From Bacteroides zhangwenhongii (GTDB lineage: Bacteria > Bacteroidota > Bacteroidia > Bacteroidales > Bacteroidaceae), in contig NZ_CP059856.1 in the NCBI RefSeq assembly GCF_009193325.2, positions 1,240,001-1,304,000 on the forward strand: a stretch of 64,000 bases of DNA, written 5' to 3'. Position 1 is the stretch's first letter. Each line of letters starts with the position of its first letter. Under the pieces are notes generated by a model, which was not told the DNA's origin, ran no database searches, and saw only the letters and a list, made by a program, of their open reading frames with translations. The position numbers and the translations under genes were made by a program. Below, piece after piece: positions 53,294 through 61,851 of this stretch.

Positions 53294-53992
53294 TCAACTC
53301 CTTTCATCAAGGAATGCTTGGAAAACCTGTTTGTAACTGTCGCTGATGGGGATGTATGTTTTGTCAAAAACAATGCGTCCACGATCTATTACACGTATCT
53401 TGTCCTTTTGAACGATGAAAGAGCGATGCACACGTATAAAACGACTGGAAGGCAAAAGTTCTTCCATCGCTTTCATACTCATAAGGGACAGTATTGGCTT
53501 GGGAGCGTCTTCCGTATAGATTTTAATGTAATCTTTTAATCCTTCGATATACATGATTTTCTTTAATTCCACTTGTACCAATTTGTAGTCACTTTTTACA
53601 AAAATACTGTCTATCTCCTCCGGTTTCTGAACCAGTTCGAACCATTGAAGCGCTTTGTTGGCTGCCTGTAGAAAATCAACGTATGAAATCGGCTTTAATA
53701 GATAGTCAAGTGCGTTGACACGATAGCCATCGATGGCATACTGTCCAAAGGCGGTAGTGAATACGATACGGGTACGGGAATCCACCATTTTTGAGAATTC
53801 CAGTCCGTTAAGTTCGGGCATTTGGATATCCAGAAACAAGAGGTCAACTTCCTCGCCAGGCAGTTCTTTCATTGCCTGAACAGCGCTGGAGTATTTTCCT
53901 ACGAGTTGTAGAAACGGGGTTTTGTTTGCATAACTTTCCAAAAGGCCGAGAGCCAAAGGCTCATCATCTACGATTGCACAACGTAATACCAT
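53294..53992 (-). CDS. LytTR-family response regulator
   Basis: 232 residues. Receiver domain with CAIVDDEPLALGLLESY, phospho-acceptor Asp at about 55 (LLFLDIQMPELNG), TTAFGQYAIDGYRVNALDYLLKPI. The C-terminal LytTR DNA-binding domain (about 135-230) has IMYIEGLKDYIKIYT and FIRVHRSFIVQKDKI. Last gene of the exporter operon, 45 bases after its kinase partner. It probably controls the exporter's own promoter. Confidence 0.95.
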   Translation of the reverse strand: MVLRCAIVDDEPLALGLLESYANKTPFLQLVGKYSSAVQAMKELPGEEVDLLFLDIQMPELNGLEFSKMVDSRTRIVFTTAFGQYAIDGYRVNALDYLLKPISYVDFLQAANKALQWFELVQKPEEIDSIFVKSDYKLVQVELKKIMYIEGLKDYIKIYTEDAPKPILSLMSMKAMEELLPSSRFIRVHRSFIVQKDKIRVIDRGRIVFDKTYIPISDSYKQVFQAFLDERS

Positions 53993-54037
53993 ACTACTAT
54001 TCTATTAATATAAAATTCTATACTTAACGTTTTCTCT

Positions 54038-55099
54038 CTACTCTTTGATCTTAATGCTCAATTTTGATTCGTAACACTTCCCGTCCCGTGAAGTGCCTTT
54101 CGACCAAGTGTAAGCCCCCGGATAAAGTATCTCCAGCCGTCGGCTGACTTGTTCTAACCCCACGCCCGAACCACTTTTATCCCACACTTCCTTGGGGAAA
54201 TTACTATTGCGGATTTCGCAGATCACTTCTTGATCGTTCTCGGAAATATGAATGTGGATGAAACTAGCTTCGGTAGGGGAGATACCGTGCTTGAAGGCAT
54301 TTTCTATCAATGAAATAAAGATTAGCGGGGCGATCAGTGTCTGGCTGTTTGGGTGAATATCGAATTGAGTACTCATCTGTACATTAGCCGACAGGCGGAT
54401 ACGCATCAGTTCGATATAGTTACGGATGAAATCAACCTCTTTACAGAGCGGGACATACGTCTGCTGATTGTCATATAATACGTATCGAAGCAATTTGCTC
54501 AGTTCCTGCACGGCTTGTTGGGCTTTGTCCGAATCGAATGCGATTAAAGCATAAATATTATTCAAAGTATTCAACAAAAAGTGAGGGTTCAACTGATTGC
54601 GCAGATTTTTCAGTTCGGCTTCCGTGCGATTCCGTTCCGCTTCCTTGCGGGCAGCCTCATTTTGCGTCCATCGTGCGCTCATACGGATAGCGGCACTCAA
54701 TCCGATAGTGAAAACAAGGCTTAGCATATCTCGCAGGAAAAACAACCATCCCGGAGGCATACCCGGACGTCTGGGCTTGTTTTCAAATGACGGATCGAAT
54801 GTCAGACTTTGCCAGAGATGAAGCAGTATCCCGATGATACACAACAAGATAATGTTGTAGACAATATATCTTTTTGATTGATTCTGAAAAAGATATCGGG
54901 GGACCAGAAAGAAGTAATTGACGTAGAACACAATCATAAAAGAAAGCGGTACGGCAAAATGGCGTATATAAGCCATCCAGTTAATGTTCCCGTTTCCGCG
55001 TTCTACGAAAAAGAACGGGAAACCGAACATAATCCCCCAGCTGATAATGTGTATCAGTATCTCCAGGGGACGACGTGCGGATGTAAAGGTTTGTTTCAT
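54038..55099 (-). CDS. LytS/YehU-type sensor histidine kinase
   Basis: 353 residues. Four membrane helices fill residues about 10-140. A short coiled coil (ARKEAERNRTEAELKNLRNQ) leads to the His_kinase domain with NPHFLLNTLNNIYAL (phospho-acceptor His about 174). The ATPase part has LIENAFKHGI and GSGVGLEQVSRRLEILYP. No extracellular sensor domain beyond short loops, so it may sense membrane state or the exporter itself. It lies 18 bases after the permease gene and before the LytTR regulator. Confidence 0.93.
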   Translation of the reverse strand: MKQTFTSARRPLEILIHIISWGIMFGFPFFFVERGNGNINWMAYIRHFAVPLSFMIVFYVNYFFLVPRYLFQNQSKRYIVYNIILLCIIGILLHLWQSLTFDPSFENKPRRPGMPPGWLFFLRDMLSLVFTIGLSAAIRMSARWTQNEAARKEAERNRTEAELKNLRNQLNPHFLLNTLNNIYALIAFDSDKAQQAVQELSKLLRYVLYDNQQTYVPLCKEVDFIRNYIELMRIRLSANVQMSTQFDIHPNSQTLIAPLIFISLIENAFKHGISPTEASFIHIHISENDQEVICEIRNSNFPKEVWDKSGSGVGLEQVSRRLEILYPGAYTWSKGTSRDGKCYESKLSIKIKE

Positions 55100-55117
55100 A
55101 AAGACAAAGATAGCTCT

Positions 55118-56338
55118 TTATTCGTATCTGATAGCTTCAATCGGGTCTAAATCTGCTGCTTTTTTGGCAGGATACCATCCAAAGAAGACTCCGGTGACGG
55201 TACAGACGGCAAAAGAGAGGAATACGCTCCACGGCTGGATGTAGATAGGCCAATGCGCCACACTTTTGACTATCCAACTGGCTCCGCAGCCGATGACCAC
55301 TCCGATGATTCCTCCTGTGATACTGATCATGATGGCTTCGATAAGGAATTGGCTCAGAATGTCGATTCCTCGTGCGCCGACCGACATTCGCAGACCGATT
55401 TCACGGGTTCGTTCCGTGACGGATACATACATGATATTCATAATTCCGATACCGCCTACAACCAATGAGATGCCGGCAATACAAGCAAGCAGGGTGGTCA
55501 TTAAATCGGTGGTAGAGTTGAGCATTGTACTCAATTCCTGTTGTGTACGAATGGTGAAATCATCATCGTCAGAGGTCTTCAACTTATGATTGCGGCGGAG
55601 AATCGTGCTGATTTCATCCGTAGCGTATTCTGTCATATCTTCGGTGAGGGCGGAGGCGAAGATACCTTGCAGATAGGTAACGGCAAGCAGACGTTTCATC
55701 ACCGTTGTGTAGGGAGCAAGTACTACTGCATCCTGATCCTGTCCCATAGAATTGTATCCTTTTGACTTGAGCACACCTACCACTCGGAAAGGGATCTTGC
55801 TAAAACGGATAATTTTTCCCACCGGATCGCTTCCGTCGGGAAAAAGATTGTCTACTATTGTCTTTCCTATCACGCATACTTTTGCCGAGCTTTGTATATC
55901 GGCTTCCGTGAACATCTCACCGTTCTCCACCGTTAATTGGCGGATATCGAGATATTCCGTTCCAACCCCGTTCACGGAGGCAGGATAGTTGTTGTTGCCG
56001 GCAATAAGCTGCCCCGATGAAGAGACATTGGGACTGATGGCTGACAGGAAATTGGTCTCGTCACGCAAAGCCTCGTAGTCGGTGAGCTTTAACGTTTGTA
56101 TGGCAGACGGATCTTGGCGCACACCTCCACGCATATCGGCTCCGGGATGAATCATAATCATGTTCGATCCCATTTCGGAAATCTGTTGCTGGATACTTTT
56201 CTTCGAACCTTGTCCGATGGCAAGCATCGTGATGACGGAAGCGACACCGATGATAATACCGAGCATGGTGAGAAATGCACGCAACTTGTTGTTTGCCAAT
56301 GCGCGGAGAGCTATCTTGAATAAATTGGTTCCATTCAT
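55118..56338 (-). CDS. MacB-type ABC transporter permease
   Basis: 406 residues. An N-terminal membrane helix (LRAFLTMLGIIIGVASVITMLA, about 20-42) is followed by a large MacB-PCD periplasmic domain (about 50-270) and three C-terminal helices of the FtsX fold (LACIAGISLVVGGIGIMNIMYVSVTERTREIGLRMSVGARG). It works with the separate ATPase encoded just upstream, the adaptor and the TolC-like channel as a mechanotransmitting tripartite exporter for a peptide, lipid or drug. Confidence 0.95.
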   Translation of the reverse strand: MNGTNLFKIALRALANNKLRAFLTMLGIIIGVASVITMLAIGQGSKKSIQQQISEMGSNMIMIHPGADMRGGVRQDPSAIQTLKLTDYEALRDETNFLSAISPNVSSSGQLIAGNNNYPASVNGVGTEYLDIRQLTVENGEMFTEADIQSSAKVCVIGKTIVDNLFPDGSDPVGKIIRFSKIPFRVVGVLKSKGYNSMGQDQDAVVLAPYTTVMKRLLAVTYLQGIFASALTEDMTEYATDEISTILRRNHKLKTSDDDDFTIRTQQELSTMLNSTTDLMTTLLACIAGISLVVGGIGIMNIMYVSVTERTREIGLRMSVGARGIDILSQFLIEAIMISITGGIIGVVIGCGASWIVKSVAHWPIYIQPWSVFLSFAVCTVTGVFFGWYPAKKAADLDPIEAIRYE

Positions 56339-56372
56339 GTTGTTAGTAATTAGTTATTTCGTTAAACGCGGT

Positions 56373-57119
56373 CTATCCTTCTTCGTCATTTTTTGGTAAT
56401 GCAGCCAATGCCTCGGCGGCGGATAGTATTTCCGGATTAGCGGTATCCTCTATGACATGACCGTCGCGCAGGCGGATATTCCGGCTGCTATATTGCGCAA
56501 TCTCCGGATTATGCGTTACGAAGATGATGGTGCGTCCTTCCGCATGAAGCTTTTGAAAGAGGACAAGTATCTCAAATGAGGTACGGGTGTCGAGGTTTCC
56601 GGTTGCTTCATCGGCAAGAATCACAGCCGGATTGTTGACCAATGCGCGTGCAATGGCCACCCGCTGCATTTGTCCACCGGACATCTGGTTTGATTTGTGT
56701 TCCAGACGGTCACCTAATCCTACGGCCTGCAGAGATTCGATGGCACGGCGACGGCGTTCGGCGGCACTGACGGAAGAGTTGTACATAAGTGGCAGTTCTA
56801 CGTTTTCTACAGCCGTTGTTTTGGGCAACAAGTTATAGTTTTGGAACACGAATCCGATTTTCCTGTTCCGCAAGACCGCACGTTGAGGCTTGCTCATAGT
56901 GCGGACGGGTATGTCGCTGAGCAGATATTCACCGCTCGTCGGAGTATCCAGACAACCCAGAATATTCAGTAACGTAGATTTTCCCGAACCGGAAGTACCC
57001 ATGATAGTGACAAACTCCCCTTCGTGAATGGTGAACGAAACACCTCGTAACGCATGGACGGTTTCGTCACCTACCTGAAAGTTACGCTTGATATTTTGTA
57101 TTTCAATTACTTTCTTCAT
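56373..57119 (-). CDS. MacB/LolD-type ABC transporter ATPase
   Basis: About 248 residues from the ATG at 57119 (MKKVIEIQN); a GTG at 57131 that overlaps the adaptor stop by 4 bases is the alternative start. Walker A GTSGSGKST (about 42), Q-loop FVFQNYNLLP, signature MSGGQMQRVAIARAL (about 145), Walker B VILADEATGNLD and H-loop VTHNPEIA. Energises the adjacent permease. In E. coli MacB ATPase and permease are fused; here they are separate proteins, as common in Bacteroidetes. Confidence 0.95.
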   Translation of the reverse strand: MKKVIEIQNIKRNFQVGDETVHALRGVSFTIHEGEFVTIMGTSGSGKSTLLNILGCLDTPTSGEYLLSDIPVRTMSKPQRAVLRNRKIGFVFQNYNLLPKTTAVENVELPLMYNSSVSAAERRRRAIESLQAVGLGDRLEHKSNQMSGGQMQRVAIARALVNNPAVILADEATGNLDTRTSFEILVLFQKLHAEGRTIIFVTHNPEIAQYSSRNIRLRDGHVIEDTANPEILSAAEALAALPKNDEEG

Positions 57120-57127
57120 GGTGTTTG

Positions 57128-58357
57128 TCACTTGTTGTTTTTCTTCTTACTTCCCGGAGGGCCAGGCATGAACGGGCTTCTTTCTCCTCCGCTCTGTTGG
57201 TTGGGTCCGGCTTCCATATTTTCGCCCGGCATGGCACCGATAGTAGCTTCCGTCACAATTTTAGTGCCTTCGGAGATACCACTGATAATTTCCGTCGACA
57301 TACCGTTACTGATTCCTATCTCTACCGGATGGGCAGTGAATGTATTTCCTTCGCGTGTCCAAAGTTTATGTTCACCTTCACAGTCATTTACGATGTCATT
57401 AGCACCGATTAAGGGTTTTTCGGGTACGAAACGCAATGCTTTGTTCGGTACGGAAAGTACGTCTTTTTTGTCAAGGATATAGATGGTGACATTGGCCGTC
57501 AGACGTGGTTTCAGTTTCAAATCGGGATTGGGAGCGGAGATTACCACTTCATAAGTAACCACCGTGCTACTGCTGGTACTTGTACTGCTGGTACTGCTTG
57601 CATCGCCCAAACGAATCTGAGTCACAACGCCCTCAAAGGTATCATTAGGATATGCGTCCACCGTAAAACTGGCACGCTGTCCTTCTTCTACGCCACCTAT
57701 ATCGGCTTCATCCACATCGGCCACTACCTGCATTTGCGTCAAGTCCGCAGCGATAGTGAACAGGGTAGGTGTCTCGAATCCGGAAGCGACAGTCTGTCCG
57801 GCTTCCACATCACGGCTGATAACAACTCCGTCGATAGGCGAAGTGATGGTAGCGTATGATAAGTTACGCTCTGCCTTTGCGAGAGAAGCCTTACTGCTGT
57901 CATAGCTGCTCTTAGCCTTCTGATAGTTGTAGAGGGCTTGTTCGAAATCCGTGTCGCTGATGAGTGATTTTTCGTGCAAGCCTTTGCTACGTTCATAGTT
58001 TTTCTTCTGATATTCATATTCGGCTTTCGCACCGTCGTATGTCGCTTGTTGTGAAGCCAATTCACTTTGCAGTGTGACGCGGTCCATTTCGGCAATCAAT
58101 TGTCCTTTGGTGACTGTCGAGTTATAATCTACATAAATCTTGTCGATGATACCCGATACCTGTGTACCGACTTCGACTTCCGTCACCGGCTCTATCGTTC
58201 CGGTAGCAGTTACCGAATTTGAAATATCGCCTTTGCTGACAGCGACGGTAGCATACGTGACTTTATGCTTGGCGGGTGAACCGGTGAAGAACCAGATTCC
58301 TATACCTACTACCACAATGACTGCCACGGCGATTAGGATAATCTTTTTCGTTTTCAT
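57128..58357 (-). CDS. Periplasmic adaptor (MacA/HlyD-type membrane fusion protein)
   Basis: 409 residues. A single N-terminal membrane anchor (IILIAVAVIVVVGIGIWFFTG) is followed by a split lipoyl domain (VGTQVSGIIDKIYVDYNSTVTKGQLIAEMD, ITSPIDGVVISRDVEAGQTVA), a long helical hairpin (about 100-170, alternating LASQQATYDGAKAEYEYQKK), a beta-barrel domain and a membrane-proximal domain. A Ser/Thr run (about 258-268, SSTSSTSTSSS) interrupts the barrel. It links the ABC permease to the TolC-like channel. The C-terminal tail is Pro/Gly and Lys rich. Confidence 0.94.
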   Translation of the reverse strand: MKTKKIILIAVAVIVVVGIGIWFFTGSPAKHKVTYATVAVSKGDISNSVTATGTIEPVTEVEVGTQVSGIIDKIYVDYNSTVTKGQLIAEMDRVTLQSELASQQATYDGAKAEYEYQKKNYERSKGLHEKSLISDTDFEQALYNYQKAKSSYDSSKASLAKAERNLSYATITSPIDGVVISRDVEAGQTVASGFETPTLFTIAADLTQMQVVADVDEADIGGVEEGQRASFTVDAYPNDTFEGVVTQIRLGDASSTSSTSTSSSTVVTYEVVISAPNPDLKLKPRLTANVTIYILDKKDVLSVPNKALRFVPEKPLIGANDIVNDCEGEHKLWTREGNTFTAHPVEIGISNGMSTEIISGISEGTKIVTEATIGAMPGENMEAGPNQQSGGERSPFMPGPPGSKKKNNK

Positions 58358-58395
58358 TCGTTTATGATGCTTTTAATTAATATACGTTTGTTGAT

Positions 58396-59793
58396 TTATA
58401 ATGTCAATTTGTCTCCTTGATAGAATTTCAGTAACTGTGTGTTCAGTATGGCCATATATTTAGCCTGAAGTTGCTCTTGTTGAGCTTGTAGCAGGTTATT
58501 CTTTTCGGTGAGGAGTTCCACTGTATTTTTCATACCCAGATTGAACTGTTCGCTGATCAGGTCATAGCTGATCTGCGTACTTCTCAGCTTTTCGTTGGCT
58601 GCCGCATAACGTTGTTGTGCGCTGTTTGCGTCCAACCAAAGACTTTCGATGGTCTTATAGAGGGCTTTTTGTTCGTCAAGTAAGGAAAGCATATTCGTTT
58701 CGCGTTGCAGTCTAGCTTTTTGTACAGCACTTTTCGTCTGGCGGTTATTAAAGATAGGTACACTGACAGACAATCCGATAGAATTACTCCATCCGTTTTT
58801 CACTTGTTCGCCGAAAGTGAAATCGCTTCCACTTGTATGGTTTGTGCCGATGCCTGCGCTGAGGCTGATAGTGGGGAAGTAACTCGATTTGGCAATATCA
58901 ATGCCTAGTTCGGAAGCCTCTACATTCAACTTACTTGCCTCGATTTCGGGACGGATGGCAAGGGCGCTTACATAGACATCCTTTTTGGCAGGTAACGGAG
59001 CCAGTACGTTTTCATCGGACAGGTTAGGGAGGTAGACGTTCATTTCATTCTCTCCGTCTAGTTCGAGCAATTGTTTCAGTTGCAATTTGTAATCTTGTAA
59101 GGTGGCTTGCGCTGTGACAAGTTGATAACGGTCTGTGCTTACCTGAGCCTCTAACTGTGCGAAGTCACTTTTGGCAATACTTCCGGCATTGAGAAGTTCC
59201 TGTCCGCGATCACGTTGGGCAATGGAGACTTGCAGTGTGTTTTCATTCACCCTGACGGATTCGGCGGCATAAAGAATCTGGATATAAATTTGTGCAATCG
59301 ACTCTTTAATCGTATTCTCCGAAGTAGCTATATCCAATTCGGCTACCTGGTTGTTCAGCCGTTCCTGTTTGAGAGTTTTGAGTCGCTTACTGCCGTTGTA
59401 TATGGTCCACGAGGCATTCAGGCCATAGTTGCCGTTGTAACTTGTTTTACTGTTGCTGCTGATGATTTCGCTGCCACTCACCCGGCTGCTCGTCTCCTGA
59501 TAGGGGCGATTCACTACTTGCTGGCTGGTAGAGAACGAAAGGCTGGGAAATAAAGCCGCTTTGGCAGTCTTTACGTCAATCTGTGTGCTTTCCGCAGTCA
59601 CACGGTTCTTGCGAATCGTAATATTCTGTTCCAAAGCATAGTCGATGCAAGATTGCAAATCCCATTGAGCGGGGAGTCTGGCTTCATTTAACGTATCGGC
59701 TTGCAACGAAAAATCTTGTGCAGATATGTCGGAAAGCATACCTGCACCAAGAAATGTCATCACTGCCAATCTTCTTACATTTATCATATTCAT
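58396..59793 (-). CDS. TolC-family outer-membrane efflux channel
   Basis: 465 residues with a signal peptide (to about 25, MLSDISAQ). Two OEP repeats with long helices, for example LQSCIDYALEQNITIRKNRVTAES at the start and IRPEIEASKLNVEASELGIDIAKSSYFPTISLSAGIG for the second half. Family-typical NWTIYNG-like (ASWTIYNGSKR) and VSVPIFNNRQTKSAV motifs close each repeat. It forms the outer-membrane duct of the exporter and is first in the operon tolC-macA-ATPase-permease-kinase-regulator. Confidence 0.94.
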   Translation of the reverse strand: MNMINVRRLAVMTFLGAGMLSDISAQDFSLQADTLNEARLPAQWDLQSCIDYALEQNITIRKNRVTAESTQIDVKTAKAALFPSLSFSTSQQVVNRPYQETSSRVSGSEIISSNSKTSYNGNYGLNASWTIYNGSKRLKTLKQERLNNQVAELDIATSENTIKESIAQIYIQILYAAESVRVNENTLQVSIAQRDRGQELLNAGSIAKSDFAQLEAQVSTDRYQLVTAQATLQDYKLQLKQLLELDGENEMNVYLPNLSDENVLAPLPAKKDVYVSALAIRPEIEASKLNVEASELGIDIAKSSYFPTISLSAGIGTNHTSGSDFTFGEQVKNGWSNSIGLSVSVPIFNNRQTKSAVQKARLQRETNMLSLLDEQKALYKTIESLWLDANSAQQRYAAANEKLRSTQISYDLISEQFNLGMKNTVELLTEKNNLLQAQQEQLQAKYMAILNTQLLKFYQGDKLTL

Positions 59794-59815
59794 ACTTCTA
59801 TTGATTTATTGGTAA

Positions 59816-59847
59816 CGAAGGTACGTACATATTATATTAGCGGCAAA
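59816..59847 (-). promoter_or_regulatory. Promoter of the exporter / two-component operon
   Basis: On the minus strand: TTTG, 20 bases, TACCTTCG (one mismatch to TAnnTTTG), 23 bases before the tolC-like ATG. An inverted repeat ATCATT-N14-AATGAT (59860-59885) lies just upstream of the -33 element and may bind the operon's own LytTR regulator. Confidence 0.6.
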
Positions 59848-59953
59848 AGTGATAGACGGATCATTGAATTTTACCGTTAAATGATTTTTTTCTGTCGATA
59901 GGGAGATTAGCCGGGAAAAACACAATAAATCTCGCAACAATTCGGGGGATTTG

Positions 59954-59983
59954 TTTGTTTTTATTATAAATATTGTATATTTG
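59954..59983 (+). promoter_or_regulatory. Promoter of the DUF4492-cydAB operon
   Basis: TTTG, 18 bases, TATATTTG, 29 bases before the first ATG. A second TTTG at 59950 gives a 22-base spacer. Confidence 0.72.
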
Positions 59984-60011
59984 TACTCATTACAAATTCT
60001 AACGACGATAT

Positions 60012-60248
60012 ATGAAGAATGCACTGCTTGCCGTTTGGAACTTTTATTTGGAAGGTTTCCGCAGTATGACACTTGGTCGTACATTGTGGGTTATTATCCT
60101 TTTGAAATTATTCGTCATGTTCTTTATCCTCAAATTATTCTTTTTCCCGAATTTTCTTGGTGATCACCCTACGGAGGCTGAAAAAGGAGCGTATGTGGGC
60201 AATGAACTGATAGAACGTGCCCTTCCGGAGAAACCGATTGATTTTTAA
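60012..60248 (+). CDS. DUF4492 small membrane protein, cytochrome bd-associated
   Basis: 78 residues with one membrane helix (about 24-46, LWVIILLKLFVMFFILKLFFFP) preceded by a short amphipathic part (FYLEGFRSMTLGRTLW) and a soluble tail. DUF4492 proteins typically lie directly upstream of cydA in Bacteroidetes, as here (20-base gap). By analogy with CydX/CydS it may be a small subunit or assembly factor of the bd oxidase; this is inference from position. Confidence 0.88.
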   Translation: MKNALLAVWNFYLEGFRSMTLGRTLWVIILLKLFVMFFILKLFFFPNFLGDHPTEAEKGAYVGNELIERALPEKPIDF

Positions 60249-60268
60249 CTCTTAAACAACATAAGATT

Positions 60269-61840
60269 ATGATTGAAAGTATTGACACCTCGCTGATCGA
60301 TTGGTCGAGAGCCCAATTTGCGATGACAGCTATGTATCATTGGATTTTTGTTCCGCTTACACTTGGACTGGCAGTGGTGATGGGAATCATGGAGACGCTG
60401 TATTATAAAACAGGAAATGAATTCTGGAAAAAGACTGCTCAGTTCTGGATGAAGCTTTTCGGTATCAACTTCGCTATTGGTGTAGCGACCGGTTTGATTC
60501 TGGAATTTGAATTCGGTACAAACTGGAGTAATTATTCGTGGTTTGTTGGTGACATTTTCGGAGCACCGTTGGCGATTGAAGGGATTTTGGCATTCTTCAT
60601 GGAAGCCACATTTATAGCTGTGATGTTTTTCGGTTGGGGAAAAGTGAGCAAACGCTTCCATCTGGCTTCTACCTGGTTGACGGGATTGGGAGCAACTATT
60701 TCCGCTTGGTGGATTCTGGTGGCCAATGCATGGATGCAACATCCGGTAGGAATGGAGTTCAATCCCGATACGGTGCGTAACGAGATGGTAGATTTCTGGG
60801 CTGTGGCTACATCACCTGTGGCTGTCAACAAGTTCTTCCATACCGTATTGTCCGGTTGGGTGTTGGGCGGTGTGTTCGTGGTCGGCATTAGTTGCTGGTA
60901 TTTGTTGAAGAAACGTAATCGTGAGTTTGCACTTGCGAGCATAAAAATCGGTGCTATCTTCGGACTAGTGGCATCGTTACTCGCCGCTTGGACAGGAGAC
61001 GGTTCCGGTTATCAGATTGCACAGACACAGCCGATGAAGCTGGCTGCCGTGGAAGGCCTGTATGAGGGTGGAACGAATGTAGGACTGGTAGGAATAGGAG
61101 TGCTTAACCCTGAAAAGGAAACTTATGATGATGGGAAAGAACCTTTCCTCTTCCGTTTTGAGATACCGAGTCTGCTTTCTTTTCTGGCGGAACGTGATGC
61201 GGATGGTTACGTTCCGGGAATCACAAACATTATTGAAGGCGGTTATCAAATGAAGGACGGTACGACGGCTCTCTCGGCAGCCGAGAAGATAGAACGCGGG
61301 AAAACGGCTATTGGGGCATTGGCAGCCTATCGTGCGGCAAAGAGTGCAGGTCATGAAGAGGACGCGCAAGTGGCATATAAAGTGTTGCAGGAGAATATCC
61401 CCTATTTTGGATATGGGTATATTAAAGATGTGAATCAGTTGGTTCCGAATGTTCCTTTGAATTTTTATGCGTTCCGTGTCATGGTAATTCTCGGAGGATA
61501 TTTTATTTTGTTCTTTATTGTAGTATTGTTCTTTGTCTATAAGAAAGATTTGAGTAAGATGCGCTGGATGCATTGGGTCGCTTTGCTTACTATTCCTTTG
61601 GGATACATTGCCGGACAAGCGGGATGGGTGGTTGCCGAGTGTGGCCGTCAGCCTTGGGCGATTCGTGATATGCTGCCTACGACGGCTGCTATTTCCAAAC
61701 TTGATGTGGGTTCCGTACAGACTACTTTCTTTATTTTCCTGTTCCTGTTTACTGTAATGTTGATTGCCGGTACCGGAATTATGGTGAAGGCTATCAAGAA
61801 AGGACCGGATACGGGAGATAATATGAATACTAATCATTAA
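60269..61840 (+). CDS. cydA: Cytochrome bd ubiquinol oxidase subunit I
   Basis: 523 residues, similar in length to the long-Q-loop type. Conserved haem-ligand regions: AMYHWIFVPLTLG (His23, the high-spin haem ligand region) and NKFFHTVLSGWVLG (His about 192). The GVATGLILEFEFGTNW and ATFIAVMFFGW helices and the quinol-binding TQPMKLAAVEGLYEG loop (about 252-266) are present. The loop is extended to about 390. It carries haems b558, b595 and d and oxidises quinol while reducing oxygen at very low pressure, the nanaerobic respiration known in Bacteroides. Confidence 0.97.
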   Translation: MIESIDTSLIDWSRAQFAMTAMYHWIFVPLTLGLAVVMGIMETLYYKTGNEFWKKTAQFWMKLFGINFAIGVATGLILEFEFGTNWSNYSWFVGDIFGAPLAIEGILAFFMEATFIAVMFFGWGKVSKRFHLASTWLTGLGATISAWWILVANAWMQHPVGMEFNPDTVRNEMVDFWAVATSPVAVNKFFHTVLSGWVLGGVFVVGISCWYLLKKRNREFALASIKIGAIFGLVASLLAAWTGDGSGYQIAQTQPMKLAAVEGLYEGGTNVGLVGIGVLNPEKETYDDGKEPFLFRFEIPSLLSFLAERDADGYVPGITNIIEGGYQMKDGTTALSAAEKIERGKTAIGALAAYRAAKSAGHEEDAQVAYKVLQENIPYFGYGYIKDVNQLVPNVPLNFYAFRVMVILGGYFILFFIVVLFFVYKKDLSKMRWMHWVALLTIPLGYIAGQAGWVVAECGRQPWAIRDMLPTTAAISKLDVGSVQTTFFIFLFLFTVMLIAGTGIMVKAIKKGPDTGDNMNTNH

Positions 61841-61851
61841 TTGTAAAGGCT

